Source: Schistocerca nitens
Lineage: Eukaryota > Arthropoda > Insecta > Orthoptera > Acrididae
NCBI RefSeq assembly: GCF_023898315.1
Contig: NC_064622.1
Location: forward strand, 164,196,178-164,260,177
Direction of reading: 5' to 3'
Length of the DNA: 64,000 bases
Of the stretch, positions 1-10,124 are shown in pieces (positions within the stretch are counted from its first letter, which is position 1; every line of letters starts with the position of its first letter). Position numbers and translations under genes: made by a program. A model generated the notes under the pieces. That model saw only the letters and a list, made by a program, of their open reading frames with translations. It had not been told where the DNA came from and did no database searches.

Positions 1-507
1 ACATTTCAGACGTGTTACGACCCGTGGCTCTACCCTTCACTCGATCCCTGCGAAACCCTACATTTCAGCAGGATAATGCACGACCGCATGTTGCAGGTCC
101 TGTACGGGCCTTTCTGGATACAGAAAATGCTCGACTGCTGCCTGGCCAGCACATTCTCCAGATCTCTCACCAATTGAAAACGTCTGGTCAATGGTGTGCG
201 AGCAACTGGCTCATCACAATACGGCAGTCACTACTCTTGATGAACTGTGGTATCGTGTTGAAGCTGCATGGGCAGCTGTACCTGTACACGCTATCCAAGC
301 TGTCTTTCACTCAATACCCAGGCGTATTAAGGCCGTTATTGCGGCCAGAGGTGGTTGTTCTGGGTACTTATTTCTCAGGATCTATGCACCCAAACTGCGT
401 GAAATTGTAATCACATGTCAGTTCTAGTATAATATATTTGTCCAATGAATACCCGTTTATCATCTGCATTTCTTCTTGGTGTAGCAATTTTAATGGCCAG
501 TATTGTA
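1..507 (+). mobile_element. Tc1-like transposon, 3' part, frameshifted
   Basis: This is the C-terminal half of a Tc1/mariner-superfamily DDE transposase running in from the left edge. Around 57-90 the frame reads FQQDNARPHVA, the second catalytic Asp block. About 143-205 encodes WPAHSPDLSPIENVW, with the catalytic Glu, but in another frame: one base is missing near 141-142. The frame then continues through an AAWAAVP block to about 390. At about 477-507 a sequence ending in GGCCAGTATTGTA resembles the terminal inverted repeat of the better-preserved Tc1 copy at 25914-27315, so I take it as this element's right end. The 5' half lies outside the window. The copy is dead because of the frameshift. 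Confidence 0.8.
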
Positions 508-779
508 GGTAGTCTACCTACTTTGTGGTCTTGCGCTGAAATGCTAAACATTTGGACAGCTATGAAGGTAGTACATTTCATGCCAGTATGAGGTTTCTTT
601 CTCACGGAGAAACAACTTTTATTGCAAGTAGAGTAGTTTCTGTCACAGGCGTACGCACGTATCCAGCAATGGAATTTTAAGGAATAGAAATTGTTGCATT
701 GTTGCAGAGGGACAGTTGTCTGACACAGTACAAAGGAACGAACAGAAAGCGCAATGCAGTTGGAGGAAACCGGAGACCG

Positions 780-1075
780 TGACTTAAGTGGATGTGTGGG
801 GAGGCTCGGCGCAGCGTCAGACGGCAGACAGAGCAGCTGCATTCCAGGCCAGGCCGGCTGGCGAGCTAATCCGGCGTCGCCGTCGCAGGAAACCCGTGAA
901 GCGCCGCACAGCAGGTGCGGCGGCGGCGCAGAGGCACGCAACAGCGGAGCAGAGCTGAGCGCAGTCCGGTCTGGGGCGGCCGCCCAGCTGAAGCCGTAAC
1001 AAACAGACCGCCAGCGCCGCCGGGGAAGCCCGCCAGGGCTCAGCGACCGGCCGCCCGCTGGCGGTCTAGCGCGAA
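780..1075. other. GC/CpG-rich patch, function unknown
   Basis: This stretch is much richer in G, C and CpG than its AT-rich surroundings, with runs such as GGCGGCGGCG and a NotI-type GCGGCCGC. Frames are open on both strands here, as expected from GC-rich sequence lacking TA-rich stop codons, and none resembles a known protein. It could be a CpG-rich promoter or 5' exon, or part of a GC-rich repeat. No splice structure or TATA box could be tied to it. Confidence 0.3.
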
Positions 1076-1229
1076 GCACCGGAGTGCCACAACTGATACA
1101 GACGTACTCTATTCCTCGCTTTTACCCGCTTACGCGTATATCACGTACACTCCACACGCATGTGTCTGAATCTCTGTTGTTTCTTCAAAATAACTAGGAA
1201 AAGTTTAAATCTTTCACTTCTGTTTCTCT

Positions 1230-2035
1230 CTTGCCTCTTCATAATAGCCAACTAGCCTTCATTCTACTTCCCCACACCTCACTTCCGCGTGCCTCATCAA
1301 ATCGTCTCCCTTTCACACCTACCTCTCCTCCTCACACCCTTTTCCATTTACATCTGCCTCCTCATACCCTCTCCACCTGTCCCCTACCCCTCTCCATATT
1401 CCACCTGACTTCTACATTTCTGCACCTCACCCTCCAATACTTTCTCTCTGTATCGAGCGAAGTAGCGCGGCAGTTAGCACACCAGACTCGCATCGGACGA
1501 CGGTTCAGATCCCCATCTGCCCATCCCGACTGCAGTATTCCCAAATGTCGGGATGTTTCCTGTGGAAGGTCGCCGCCGATTTCCTTCCCCAACCTTCCTT
1601 GATCCGAGCTTGTGCTCCAGTTCCTCGTTGTCGTCAGGATTTTAAACACAATTCTTCCTTCCTTATTTCCTTCTATGAGTCTCATCCTCCCACTCCTCGA
1701 TCTTCTCCTTCCCCTTGTCCCTCCCCATCTCCTCCTCCTCCTCCTCCTCCTCCTCCTCTTCCTCCCTCACTTCCTGCCCTCACTCAATGTCCATCTCCTC
1801 ATCTTCTCAAGCCCCCTCCCTCCATCTCCTTCTCCTCTCTCTCTCTCTCTCCTGTCCATATCCTCCCCCCTCTCAGTCCATCTCTTTATCCCCCTACATT
1901 CTCTCCTTCTCCACCCTCTTCCCATCTCCTTCTCCCCTACATCCTCTCTCAGTCGTCTCCTCACCCCTCTCTGCCCTCTTTCTCTCCTCTCCCCCATCTC
2001 TCTGTCTACCGGATCTTCGTACAAGTCACAAGTCC
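1230..2035. repeat. CT-rich low-complexity tract
   Basis: Polypyrimidine sequence on the plus strand, with a (CTC)n core at about 1727-1761 and CT runs near 1840-1850. It is interrupted at about 1453-1630 by a degenerate SINE. The long proline-, serine- and leucine-rich frames read across it in all three phases are products of base composition, not genes. Confidence 0.8.
1453..1630 (+). mobile_element. SINE family S3 (tRNA-headed), degenerate
   Basis: The order of blocks matches the better copy at 15281-15514: a CGAGCGAAGTAGCGCGGCAG head, a GACTCGCATCGG segment, ACGACGGTTCAGATCC (box B-like), then a diverged GGGATG and TTTCCTTCCCC body. Divergence is high and no target duplication could be fixed, so it is an old insertion inside the CT-rich tract. 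Confidence 0.6.
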
Positions 2036-2719
2036 CCTTGAAGACATCCTCTACAGATACAGATGGAAAATATTTCTAGAAGTTCATTCAACAATAGCAT
2101 AACAGGCCGGAATGTATTAATATTTATGACGTTTCCGGCCGTGAAAGTTCACATTCTCCTCTAATCCAGGCTGTCTTCCAGTCCACCTGCATCTGTGTGA
2201 GTCAGTTTACTATCTTTCACATATTCTGTGATCATGTCTTCGAGGTATATGTCTTAGGTGTAGAAATTCTTTCCGTTCTCACTCATGTTCTGAATTTTCA
2301 TTTATGCTTTATTCATATTGTGGTCGAATTTATTGCTAAGCAGTCTGTCAGTTCCATTAACTAGTTAGTTTCGGCCATAAGAACTACAGTATGACATCCA
2401 TCAATGTTGGTGTCGCCATCTGCGATTCATACCAATTTACCGTCTTATTCTTGCCTCTAGTATCTCTAAGAAACTCTCCATTCCTTTCTACACGCACAAG
2501 GTAAACAGAATACGTTGGAAACTGTGACCCTACTTTTCACACGTTTCGTCATAAACTTGCACCCGACCGACGTACCCCCGACACGTTGGTGGTACTAGGT
2601 TCAAATCCTCGGCCACATTCTCCGGCTTTCCTACATCGTGCGACGAAAACCAAACGGGCGCCTTAGGAAATTTCAAGACTGATTACTTCGCTCCTTCTTG
2701 ACTAATCTCTGATGACTTC
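2036..2719. other. Intergenic, nothing recognised
   Basis: No coding frame or recognisable element. A stretch near 2590-2690 (GGTTCAAATCC followed by a distantly S3-like body) may be a very old tRNA-derived SINE, but the match is too weak to call. Confidence 0.3.
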
Positions 2720-2728
2720 TATATCGCC

Positions 2729-2922
2729 GGCCGCTGTGGCCGAGTGGTTCTAGGCGCTTCAGTCCGGAACTGCGCTGCTGCTACGGTCGCAGGTTCGAAT
2801 CCTGCCTCGGGCATGGATGTGTGTGATGTCCTTAGGTTAGTTAGGTTTAAGTAGTTCTAAGTTCTAGGGGACTGATGACCACAGATGTTAAGTCCCATAG
2901 TGCTTAGAGCCATTTGAACTTA
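2729..2922 (+). mobile_element. SINE family S1, full length
   Basis: This is the dominant SINE of the window. Its 5' head is class II tRNA-like (Leu/Ser type), with box A (TGGCCGAGTGG) and box B (GGTTCGAATCC), so it should be read by RNA polymerase III. The tail reads GATGTCCTTAGGTTAGTTAG, then a GGGGACTGATGACC block, and ends GAGCCATTTGAAC. It is flanked by a 9-bp duplication, TATATCGCC, at 2720-2728 and 2923-2931. The head/flank boundary is ambiguous by two or three bases. Confidence 0.9.
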
Positions 2923-2931
2923 TATATCGCC

Positions 2932-3610
2932 CTAAGTTAAATTCCCATTTTTCTTCCGTTCTCTAACTGAAGCATGTGTCTATTACTTTCTTTCTTTTTT
3001 TTTGTGAACTTACTACACTTCATCTGCAAAGCGTTTATGTCTGTACAAATGAGTAAATTATATATGTTGTTTACCTGGAACAAGAGAAAACTCTAAACAA
3101 GATGGAACTGAGATAAACTTAGCAAATGACCGCAGATAACGTTTTTAGCTGTAACACCGAATCACATACCAGATGTCAGTACTGCAAGTTTTACTGCGCT
3201 TTATCTTATCAGCGTTTTTTTCTGTTAAGCTTCATCAGTAGTACTGGAGCTATGTAACTAGCCTATCATCAATGAACTTGCGAAGTACTTTCTTAGTAGA
3301 CGACGGTGAGCGCATCGGAATTAAAACTCATCTTGATCCAACTTCTGCGAAAGGAAATAAAATATTTAGTCTTTCCGACAGCAGGTACTTATCACTGACT
3401 ACTTTTGTAAAACAGTTGCTCGTCTCCCATAACGAGTAAAATTTATCAAAGTGCAAGTATGCCCAGTACAAAATCCGCCTCATTTCGCGAATGCCTAATG
3501 TCGTCTGTGTCCATAAGAAACATTCTTTGCCGTTCAAAGGAGTGTGGCTTATCCGCAGTGTGGAGGCAGAAGGGTTGGCGCTGTATGATCGGACTCATTC
3601 CAGCACTGGA
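2932..3610. other. Intergenic, nothing recognised
   Basis: AT-rich sequence with only short chance frames and no identifiable repeat. Confidence 0.3.
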
Positions 3611-3621
3611 GCAGCTGATGA

Positions 3622-3816
3622 TGGTTCAAATGGCTCTAAGCACTATGGGACTTAACATCTGAGGCCATCAGTCCCTTAGACTTAGAACTACTTAAACCTA
3701 ACTAACCTAAGGACATCACACACATCCATGACCGAGGCAGGATTCGAACCTGCGACCGTAGCAGCAGCGCGGTTCCGGACTAAAGCGCCTAGAACCGCTT
3801 GGCCACATCGGCCGGC
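3622..3816 (-). mobile_element. SINE family S1, full length
   Basis: Complete minus-strand copy: the tail end (AAATGGCTCTAAGCAC) is at the left and the tRNA-like head (GGCCGATGTGGCCAAGCGG on the minus strand) at the right. The flanks GCAGCTGATGA (3611-3621) and GCAGGTGATGA (3817-3827) are an 11-bp target duplication with one mismatch. Confidence 0.88.
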
Positions 3817-3827
3817 GCAGGTGATGA

Positions 3828-5272
3828 CCACAGAAAATTTTATGGTGGCAAGGCAGTGATGTGATGTGGCACTGAACTGCAAATGAAATGCGCTGAAAAT
3901 CAGTACTACTTGACAAGTTTCGAGGTTTTTCGTTGATCTGTCTCTTGGGTTGTATTTTCGTCACTGAGTTTAATCGTGTCTTGCGAAGTACTGCACCTTT
4001 GTTGAACAGAGTCAAACACAACGCAGAAAACGATGTGCCAGACTGCATTGAACCTGTACAGTAGTAAGGACAACATAGGAAGAACATGAATTTGGTGTAA
4101 GTGAAATCATGACTGCACCAGAGGTGTTAGCTTTTACTCAGTTTTAAAAGAAATATATTTAACTCCGCTGTAGGTCTGTTTCGTGTAAACTATTGCCAAG
4201 TGGCACTAGGATATAGATTCCCGCCAACACCATTTTTGCCATGATCACCTATTCATTTCCGTATACGTATGAATTAACAGAAACGTTTAAGGTTTCCTAT
4301 ATAGTGGGAATTGCATCTGAAATTGTATGTAACTGAATTTCTCGTTAACAATCTGAAAACTGTATGACTTCTACATTCCGTTTACAGATTCAGATCTAGA
4401 ATCGGCGTAGCTACGGTAAATTTGAACGTGAGCTTATTTATGCAAATTACTGTTTACGAATGCGATTTTAACTAATCTGAAATGCATCTGACTGACTGTA
4501 AATTAGACTGCATAAAAGAATGATCCATAAGAATAGTCAGAATGACTAACTATTACTTAAATTAATGACACAGCATCTGTCGAATTTACATATTCTAATG
4601 CGTTAATAGGGAACCGATCTACTCTGAAAAAAAAGTTCCAATCTTGGCGTTGTGAATGCAAAAAAGTCGTTTAGAAATGTTTCCATATGTAACAGATTAG
4701 AAATGGAATGTGGGCAGTAACTGTCAAACAAGTGAGGAACGCATAATGCTGATTTTAGTATCTAACTCCAATGATACAGTTGGTTTGGCATGAAATCCGG
4801 AAACGTCGACAAGATGCTGTACAGCGCCAGATCTGCACCTGATGTCCAAAACTGGAACTGTTGTTCTTTTTCTGTATAAATCGGTTCCACATTAACGCAT
4901 TGGCATACCTACTAAGTTTCGCTGCCATGCGATAATTACAGCCCTCACTGGACCTCTGTGAGTAGCTGCACCTTAATTGTAACCACATGGTACATGAAAT
5001 GTATCAACAAGACCACAAGTCGGTGCGTCTTACGTTTTAAAGTTTCATTATTATTCTTAAAAAAGGCGTAAATGTACAATTCTTTATTATGCATGTTTTT
5101 CTTCGTATTTTAACCCTCTATGTGAGTTTCTTTTATTAAGGATTTTTGTAGACGAGGCTTTGAGTCAGAGGCATCAATCCAATTTTATTTTTTTGTAAAA
5201 TACTTTTTATTGCCACCGTTTGATGAACGGAACTTATGAGCACAGTTGCACCACTGTACCAATTTCGCTGTC
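3828..5272. other. Intergenic, nothing recognised
   Basis: About 1.4 kb of AT-rich sequence. The open frames are short and on mixed strands, without recognisable motifs. No repeat was recognised. Confidence 0.3.
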
Positions 5273-5287
5273 CCAGGAGGAATCGTC

Positions 5288-5494
5288 CGCAGCTCGTGGT
5301 CGTGCGGTAGCGTTCTCGCTTCCCACGCTCGGGTTCCCGGGTTCGATTCCCGGCGGGGTCAGGGATTTTCTCTGCCTCGTGATGACTGGGTATTGTGTGC
5401 TGTCCTTAGGTTAGTTAGGTTTAAGTAGTTCTAAGTTCTAGGGGACTGATGACCTCAAATGTTAAGTCCCATAGTGCTCAGAGCCATTTTTGAA
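5288..5494 (+). mobile_element. SINE family S2 (different tRNA head, S1 tail)
   Basis: The head is a different tRNA-like unit from S1: GTCGTGCGGTAGCGTTCTCG, then GGTTCGATTCCCGGCGGGG (box B-type). From TGTCCTTAGGTTAGTTAGG onward the tail is the same as in S1, so S2 is an S1 tail under another tRNA-derived promoter. It is flanked by a 15-bp duplication (CCAGGAGGAATCGTC at 5273-5287 and 5495-5509), which dates it as comparatively recent. Confidence 0.9.
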
Positions 5495-5509
5495 CCAGGA
5501 GGAATCGTC

Positions 5510-6059
5510 AATATTGAGGGATATGACAGGAGCGATTACTGGAAGTAATACTGTTTAATAAACGTGGGCTCTAAATTGGTGATGTGGAAAAATAATAAAA
5601 TAACATTTAACAAATTGAGCACTACACAAATTTTAAATATTACGTTAAAACCAAACTTCAAAAAGGAAAAACACGGAAGGGGCAGGTACGGCCGACCAGG
5701 TCTTAGCGAGATGGTTTAGAATAACGAGCACTGAAAACTTATATCTTTGTTTGTGACCCGACATTTAGGTCCTTGTCCCGTCGATTTTCTTCAAACTGGA
5801 TCTGGCAAAACTGGTCTGCGCCGCCTGTTTCGTCTCGGCCCCCTTGCCCAGCACCTACCTGACGTATGGATACATGCAGTCCCGTTGAGGATTCCTTTTG
5901 TGTCATGTCTCAACAACTGCGAAAAGATCATGCCAGCCTGCTACTCAGTTGGCGGCGTGCGGCACAGAGATTATCGCGACGATAGGCTCGCTCGCTCTGT
6001 GCCTCCTTGTCGAGATAACAGCAGGCGGACACAGCGGCGCGCGACCGCGGGCGACAAAC

Positions 6060-6108
<49 letters not shown>

Positions 6109-6462
6109 CGCCACCGTATCCCATTACGCGGGCGCCCGACTTCTGCCACAACAAAAGCGCCGCACGAACGGGGCTTCGTCCATCAGGCGGTCAACCTCCC
6201 ACTCTGTGAAACTACACTATGTAGCACCGTGTCGCTACTCTCACCTCAGCCCATATAGAGGCTGGACCGGCCACCGGTTTGTGTGTCCACAGCGATTATG
6301 ATTTAGCAGTGCAATAGTCATGCTCCCAGCGGAGAGTACGACTCGGTAGCTAAGAGCAACCATACCCGCCTAACAAAAGGGTGGCAGCAATTTACAGTTC
6401 CCCAGGCAGGCGATTCTGTCACTGCGCTCGCACAACTGCTAGACTGGCTTCATTTTCTGAGA
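5510..6462. other. Intergenic with a moderately GC-rich segment
   Basis: About 5740-6290 is more GC-rich than its surroundings and contains the TG microsatellite described separately. The 184-residue open frame across it is interrupted by a CVCVCV run made by that microsatellite and has no domain I can recognise. Confidence 0.3.
6060..6107. repeat. (TG)n microsatellite
   Basis: About 24 TG units with one TTTG interruption. Confidence 0.95.
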
Positions 6463-7066
6463 TACGAGGGTAATCCCAAAAGTAAGGTCTCCTATTTTTT
6501 TACAAGTACATAGACCTGTTTATTTCTACAATGGTTTACATCAGTTTACAGCTTGAGCATTTAGCTATTTTTCGACATAATCGCCATTTCTGTCGAAGAA
6601 TTTTTGTAGACGCCGTGGCAGTTTATGTGTGCCCATGTCATACCAGCTCACCGCCATGCTGTTCAGAAAGTCATGAACCTCTTCTTTCGCCTCGTCATCG
6701 GAGCTGAATCGCTGGGACCACAATTAACGCTGACAGGTACTGTGATACTCTGAAAAAACTCAAACGGGCAATTCAGAGCCGGAGAAGAGGAATGTTGAGC
6801 AAGGGCGTACACATTCTCCATGACAACTCTTAACCACACATCGCTTTGCAAACCGTTGCTCTCCTGCAACAGTTTCAATGGAACATAATCACCCACCCAC
6901 CCTATAGTCCTGACTTGGCGCCCAGTGACTACCAACTGTTCCCTAGGTTAAAAGAACATTTGGCCGGTAAGCGATTCAGCTCCGACGACGAGGTGAAAGA
7001 TGTAAGTAGGCTGTTTAGGTTTTAATGTTGGTAACGTCACGTAGCGCTCTGTATGAAAATCACTGG

Positions 7067-7259
7067 TTCAAATGGCTCTGAGCACTATGGGACTTAACTT
7101 CTCAGGTCATCAGTCACCTAGAACCTAGAACTACTTAAACCTAACCAACCTAAGGACATCACACAAATTCATGCCCGAGGCAGGATTCGAACCTGCGACC
7201 GTAGCGGTCACGCGGTTCCAGACTGCAGCGCCTAGAACCGCTCGGCCACCCCGGCCGGC
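7067..7259 (-). mobile_element. SINE family S1, full length
   Basis: Complete minus-strand copy inserted in the LTR-like element, with the 12-bp duplication GAAAATCACTGG at 7055-7066 and 7260-7271. Confidence 0.92.
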
Positions 7260-7573
7260 GAAAATCACTGGCTGTGCTGTGTGCAGTCTGTGGCTGGTTA
7301 GCATTGTTGTAATATTCGCTATTGTAGTGTTGGGCAGTTGGATGTGAACAGCGCTTAGCGTTGCGCAGTTGGAGGTGAGCCGCCAGCAGTGGTGGATGTG
7401 GGGGGAGAGATGGCGGAGTTTTGAGAGCGGATGATCTGGACGTGTGTCCATCAGAGACTGCATCTCATTAACTGATATATATTATGACTTTTGAACACTA
7501 TTAAGGTAAATACATTGTTTGTTCTTCATCAAAATCTTTCATTTGCTAACTATGCCTATCAGTAATTAGTGAC

Positions 7574-7742
7574 CCCACGCCCGGGTTCCCGGGTTCGAAT
7601 CCCGGCGGGGTCAGGGATTTTCTCTGCCTCGTGCTGACTGGGTGTTGTGTGATGTCCTTAGGTTAGTTAAGTTTAAGTAGTTCTAAGTTCTAGGGGACTG
7701 ATGACCATAGATGTTAAGTCCCATAGTGCTCAGAGCCATTTT
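7574..7742 (+). mobile_element. SINE family S2, 5'-truncated
   Basis: The copy starts inside the tRNA-like head (CCACGCCCGGGTTCCCGGG) and keeps box B and the full S1-type tail. The duplication TAATTAGTGAC at 7563-7573 and 7743-7753 shows that truncation happened during insertion, as in aborted reverse transcription. Confidence 0.9.
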
Positions 7743-8330
7743 TAATTAGTGACTTCAGTAGTTGGAATGTTTTATTTAGCTGGCAGTATTGGCGCTCGCT
7801 GTATTGCAGTAGTTTGAGTAACGAAGATTTTTGTGAGGTAAGTGATTCATGAAAGGTATAGGTTATTGTTAGTCAGGGCCATTCTTTTGTAGGGATTATT
7901 AAAAGTCAGATTGCGTTGCGCTAAAAATATTGTGTGTCAGTTTAGTGTTGATCAGAATAAGTAAAGAGAGTAATGTCTGAGTACGTTCAGTTTTGCTCAG
8001 CTGTTTGAAAAGCAAATAATGTAAGAGGTTTATCAGCACAGTAATTCATAAATTTTTCTAAGAGGACGTTTCAAAGATGAGGTTCATAACTTTCTGAACA
8101 GCATGGCGGCGAGCTGGTATGACATGGGCATACAAAAACTGCCACAGCGTCTACAAAAATGCATCGACAGAAATGGTGATTATGTCGAAAAATAGCTAAA
8201 TGTTCAGGCTGTAAACTGATGTAAACCATTGTAGAAATAAACAGGTCTATGTACTTATAAAAAAAAGGAGACCTTATTTTTAGGATTACCCTCCTATCTA
8301 TGGGGCTTGCACACACGGAACTACGTGATA

Positions 8331-9603
8331 CAAGGGGCGTTCAGTAAGTAATACAGTTTCTTTTCGGTTGAAAAAAATGCGGAATTCGTTGTAGGAATCG
8401 CCAATATTCCTGCGACAGCCCCTATAGTTTCATGAAGTTTCGATTGGTGGGAGCGCCATACGTAGTCATCAAAACGGCGTGTGTAACGGAGGTACGTTTC
8501 AAGCAGAGAGCTCTCTTTAAGTTTCTTGTGGCGGAAAACCAGAGCATCATCGCAGATATTCATAGGCGTTCGCAGAATGTCTACGGAGACCTGGCTATGA
8601 ACAAAAGCCCGGTGAGTCGCTGGGCAAGGTATCTGTCGTTAACGCAACATTACGGCACAAACCTTTCTAATCTCCCGCGTGCCCGCCGTCCACACATAGC
8701 TGTGACTCCTGCAATGTCAGAACGTGCGGATACTGTCATTCGTGGTCATCGGCGTATCACAATCAAACACCTCGTTGCACAACTGGACGTCTCATTGGTA
8801 GTGCACACAGACTCGTCCACCAGTTGGGGTAATCAAAGGGGTGTGTGCATGCTGAGTTCCTCACCGCGATACAGAAGACCATAAAGAGTAACGAAGGACT
8901 ATTTGAACAGCGTCAGTTGCATAGATTACCTAGATTTACCTAGGTTTCAGTAGGGATAACCCAACCTTCTTCAGAATAAAAGTAACTACCGTTTGTCCAT
9001 AGTGGACATCGTCAAGCTAAAACTACAAATCCATAAATTATCGATGTCCACTATAGACAAACGGTAGTTACTTTTATTCTGAAGAGGGTTGGGTTATCCC
9101 GACTGAAACCTAAGTAAATCTAGATAATCTATGCAAATGAGGCTGCTGATTTTTAAAAATAAAATTAATATTTATACAGTTGCTGACAGGGCCGCGAAAT
9201 GTTGAAAGTATTTAATAACTTTTTGTCGAAAATCGTCACACGCGATGAAGTATGTGTTTATCACTTCGAACCGGAAACAAAACTGCAATACATGGAGTGC
9301 TGCCGCACCACTCTCAAGCGCTAAAGCCTTGTCGACGGTCTTCTGGGGCAGTCTGTTTGGCCCAACGAAGGATGCTCTCCAGTACGTGGATGTTGAGGAG
9401 TTTACTGATGCAGCCATGTACCATGCGAGCAATCAGGTTCTCCCAGTAAGGTAGCATTAGACCGTCGTATGGAACGGAGATTACGCTGAAAACAGGGTTT
9501 TGTAGCCAAAGGAGTGGGGAATAATATGGTGCATTGGAGTCCAGAATAAAACCAACGTGCTTGTAGAAAAAAATGTGTTGCATTATTTATTGAACGTCCC
9601 AAG
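8331..9603 (+). mobile_element. Mariner-like element with internal fold-back insertion
   Basis: Imperfect terminal inverted repeats (GGGGCGTTCAGTAAGTAATA at the left; its complement with substitutions at the right, ending TGAACGTCCC) are flanked by TA at 8329-8330 and 9604-9605. The plus strand encodes a decayed mariner transposase. The helix-turn-helix half is at about 8490-8850 (RFKQRALFKFLVAENQ, VYGDLAMNKSPVSRW, VTPAMSERAD, HRRITIKHLVAQLDVS). Part of the catalytic half is at about 9225-9320, with a degraded VTRDEVCVYHFEPETK (first catalytic Asp block). Frameshifts and stops make it inactive. A 218-bp fold-back element (8918-9135) lies between the two halves. Confidence 0.8.
8918..9135. repeat. 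Fold-back (MITE-like) element, about 94-bp arms
   Basis: Two nearly perfect inverted arms, 8918-9011 and 9042-9135, enclose a 30-nt spacer. The arms begin and end with TGCATAGATT and its complement and differ at only a few positions. No coding capacity. It sits within the mariner transposase region, so it is younger than that mariner. Confidence 0.88.
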
Positions 9604-9916
9604 TATGTAGTAGATTCACACACACTCCAACCAATCTCATCTTTGCTCTAACGAACACAGCTGTAAATCGTCCGAGTACATTTTAGCATTTTAAGTAATT
9701 TATAAGACGAGACGCCGATATACCCAGAATTCCTTCAGTCACAAGTTACAAGACGTGAAGAAGGAATTTTACGATAGCGCCGAGAAAAAAAATTTAAAAT
9801 AGTGTATGTGGAAAATTTAAAGCAATATAAAAAAGAATAAAGTGTTTACAGCTCCTCGGCAACTGGGACTGAAATATAGAAACAGAAGAATAAACTACTT
9901 CAGTCCTACATATACA

Positions 9917-10113
9917 GCCGGCCGGTGTGGCCGAGCGGTTCTAGGCGCTTCAGTCTCGAACCGTGCGACCGCTACGGTCGCAGGTTCGAATCCTGCCTCG
10001 GGCATGGATGTGCGTGATGTCCTCAGGTTAGTTAGATTTAGGTAGTTCTAAGTCTAGGGGACTGGTGACCTCAAATGTTGAGTCCCATAGTGCTCAGAGC
10101 TATTTGAACCATT
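9917..10113 (+). mobile_element. SINE family S1, full length
   Basis: Complete plus-strand copy with box A (TGGCCGAGCGG) and box B (GGTTCGAATCC). The 11-bp duplication CTACATATACA lies at 9906-9916 and 10114-10124. Confidence 0.92.
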
Positions 10114-10124
10114 CTACATATACA

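Larger units (their letters stand above)
7001..8073. mobile_element. Putative solo LTR with two SINEs inside
   Basis: The insertion begins TGTAAGTAGGCTG and ends GGACGTTTCA, the TG...CA form of an LTR. It is flanked by a 4-bp direct repeat, AAGA (6997-7000 and 8074-8077). Removing the insertion plus one AAGA restores the mariner reading frame. Without its two SINEs (7067-7259 and 7574-7742) it is roughly 0.7 kb. No gag/pol is present, so I infer a solo LTR left by recombination. A non-autonomous element with the same ends is the alternative. A related fragment lies at 28465-28541. Confidence 0.62.
6715..8219 (+). pseudogene. Mariner transposase C-terminal half, interrupted
   Basis: Coding parts are about 6715-7000 and 8074-8219, ending at a stop after GDYVEK. 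Visible motifs are the ILHDN block (second catalytic Asp), HPPYSPDLAPSDY (third catalytic Asp in mariners) and LKEHLAGKRFSSDDEVKD. An in-frame TAA sits directly after ILHDNS, and a roughly 1.07-kb insertion separates the last 45 or so residues. The N-terminal DNA-binding half is missing and replaced by the inverted second 3' arm. Non-functional. Confidence 0.78.
6465..8294. mobile_element. Palindromic mariner-like composite with two 3' ends
   Basis: Both ends carry the same terminal sequence (GAGGGTAATCC, then an AAGGTCTCC block) in inverted orientation, each preceded by TA outside (6463-6464 and 8295-8296). Inside the left end, the minus strand encodes a mariner transposase C terminus (a block like FSSDDEAKEEVHDFLNSMAV, ending GDYVEK). 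Inside the right end, the plus strand encodes the same terminus, so this is not a simple mariner but a 3'-to-3' inverted pair joined near 6713. The plus-strand arm (about 6715-7000) reads RYCDTLKKLKRAIQ, a stop (TAA) where an Ala/Arg codon is expected after ILHDN, then HPPYSPDLAPSDY with the third catalytic Asp, and LAGKRFSSDDEVKD. It is split by an LTR-like insertion at 7001-8073 and resumes with EVHNFLNSMAA. Confidence 0.82.

Noticed and set aside
411-1079. Minus-strand frame of 222 codons
   Set aside because: Arg/Pro/Ala-rich N terminus from a GC-rich patch followed by unrelated AT-rich sequence; no motif, and frames on the other strand overlap.
1545-2102. Proline-, leucine- and serine-rich frames in all three plus phases
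   Set aside because: They are translations of a CT-rich low-complexity tract and part of a SINE.
5747-6301. Plus-strand open frame of 184 codons
   Set aside because: It runs through the TG microsatellite (CVCVCV) and shows no domain; other frames are equally open.
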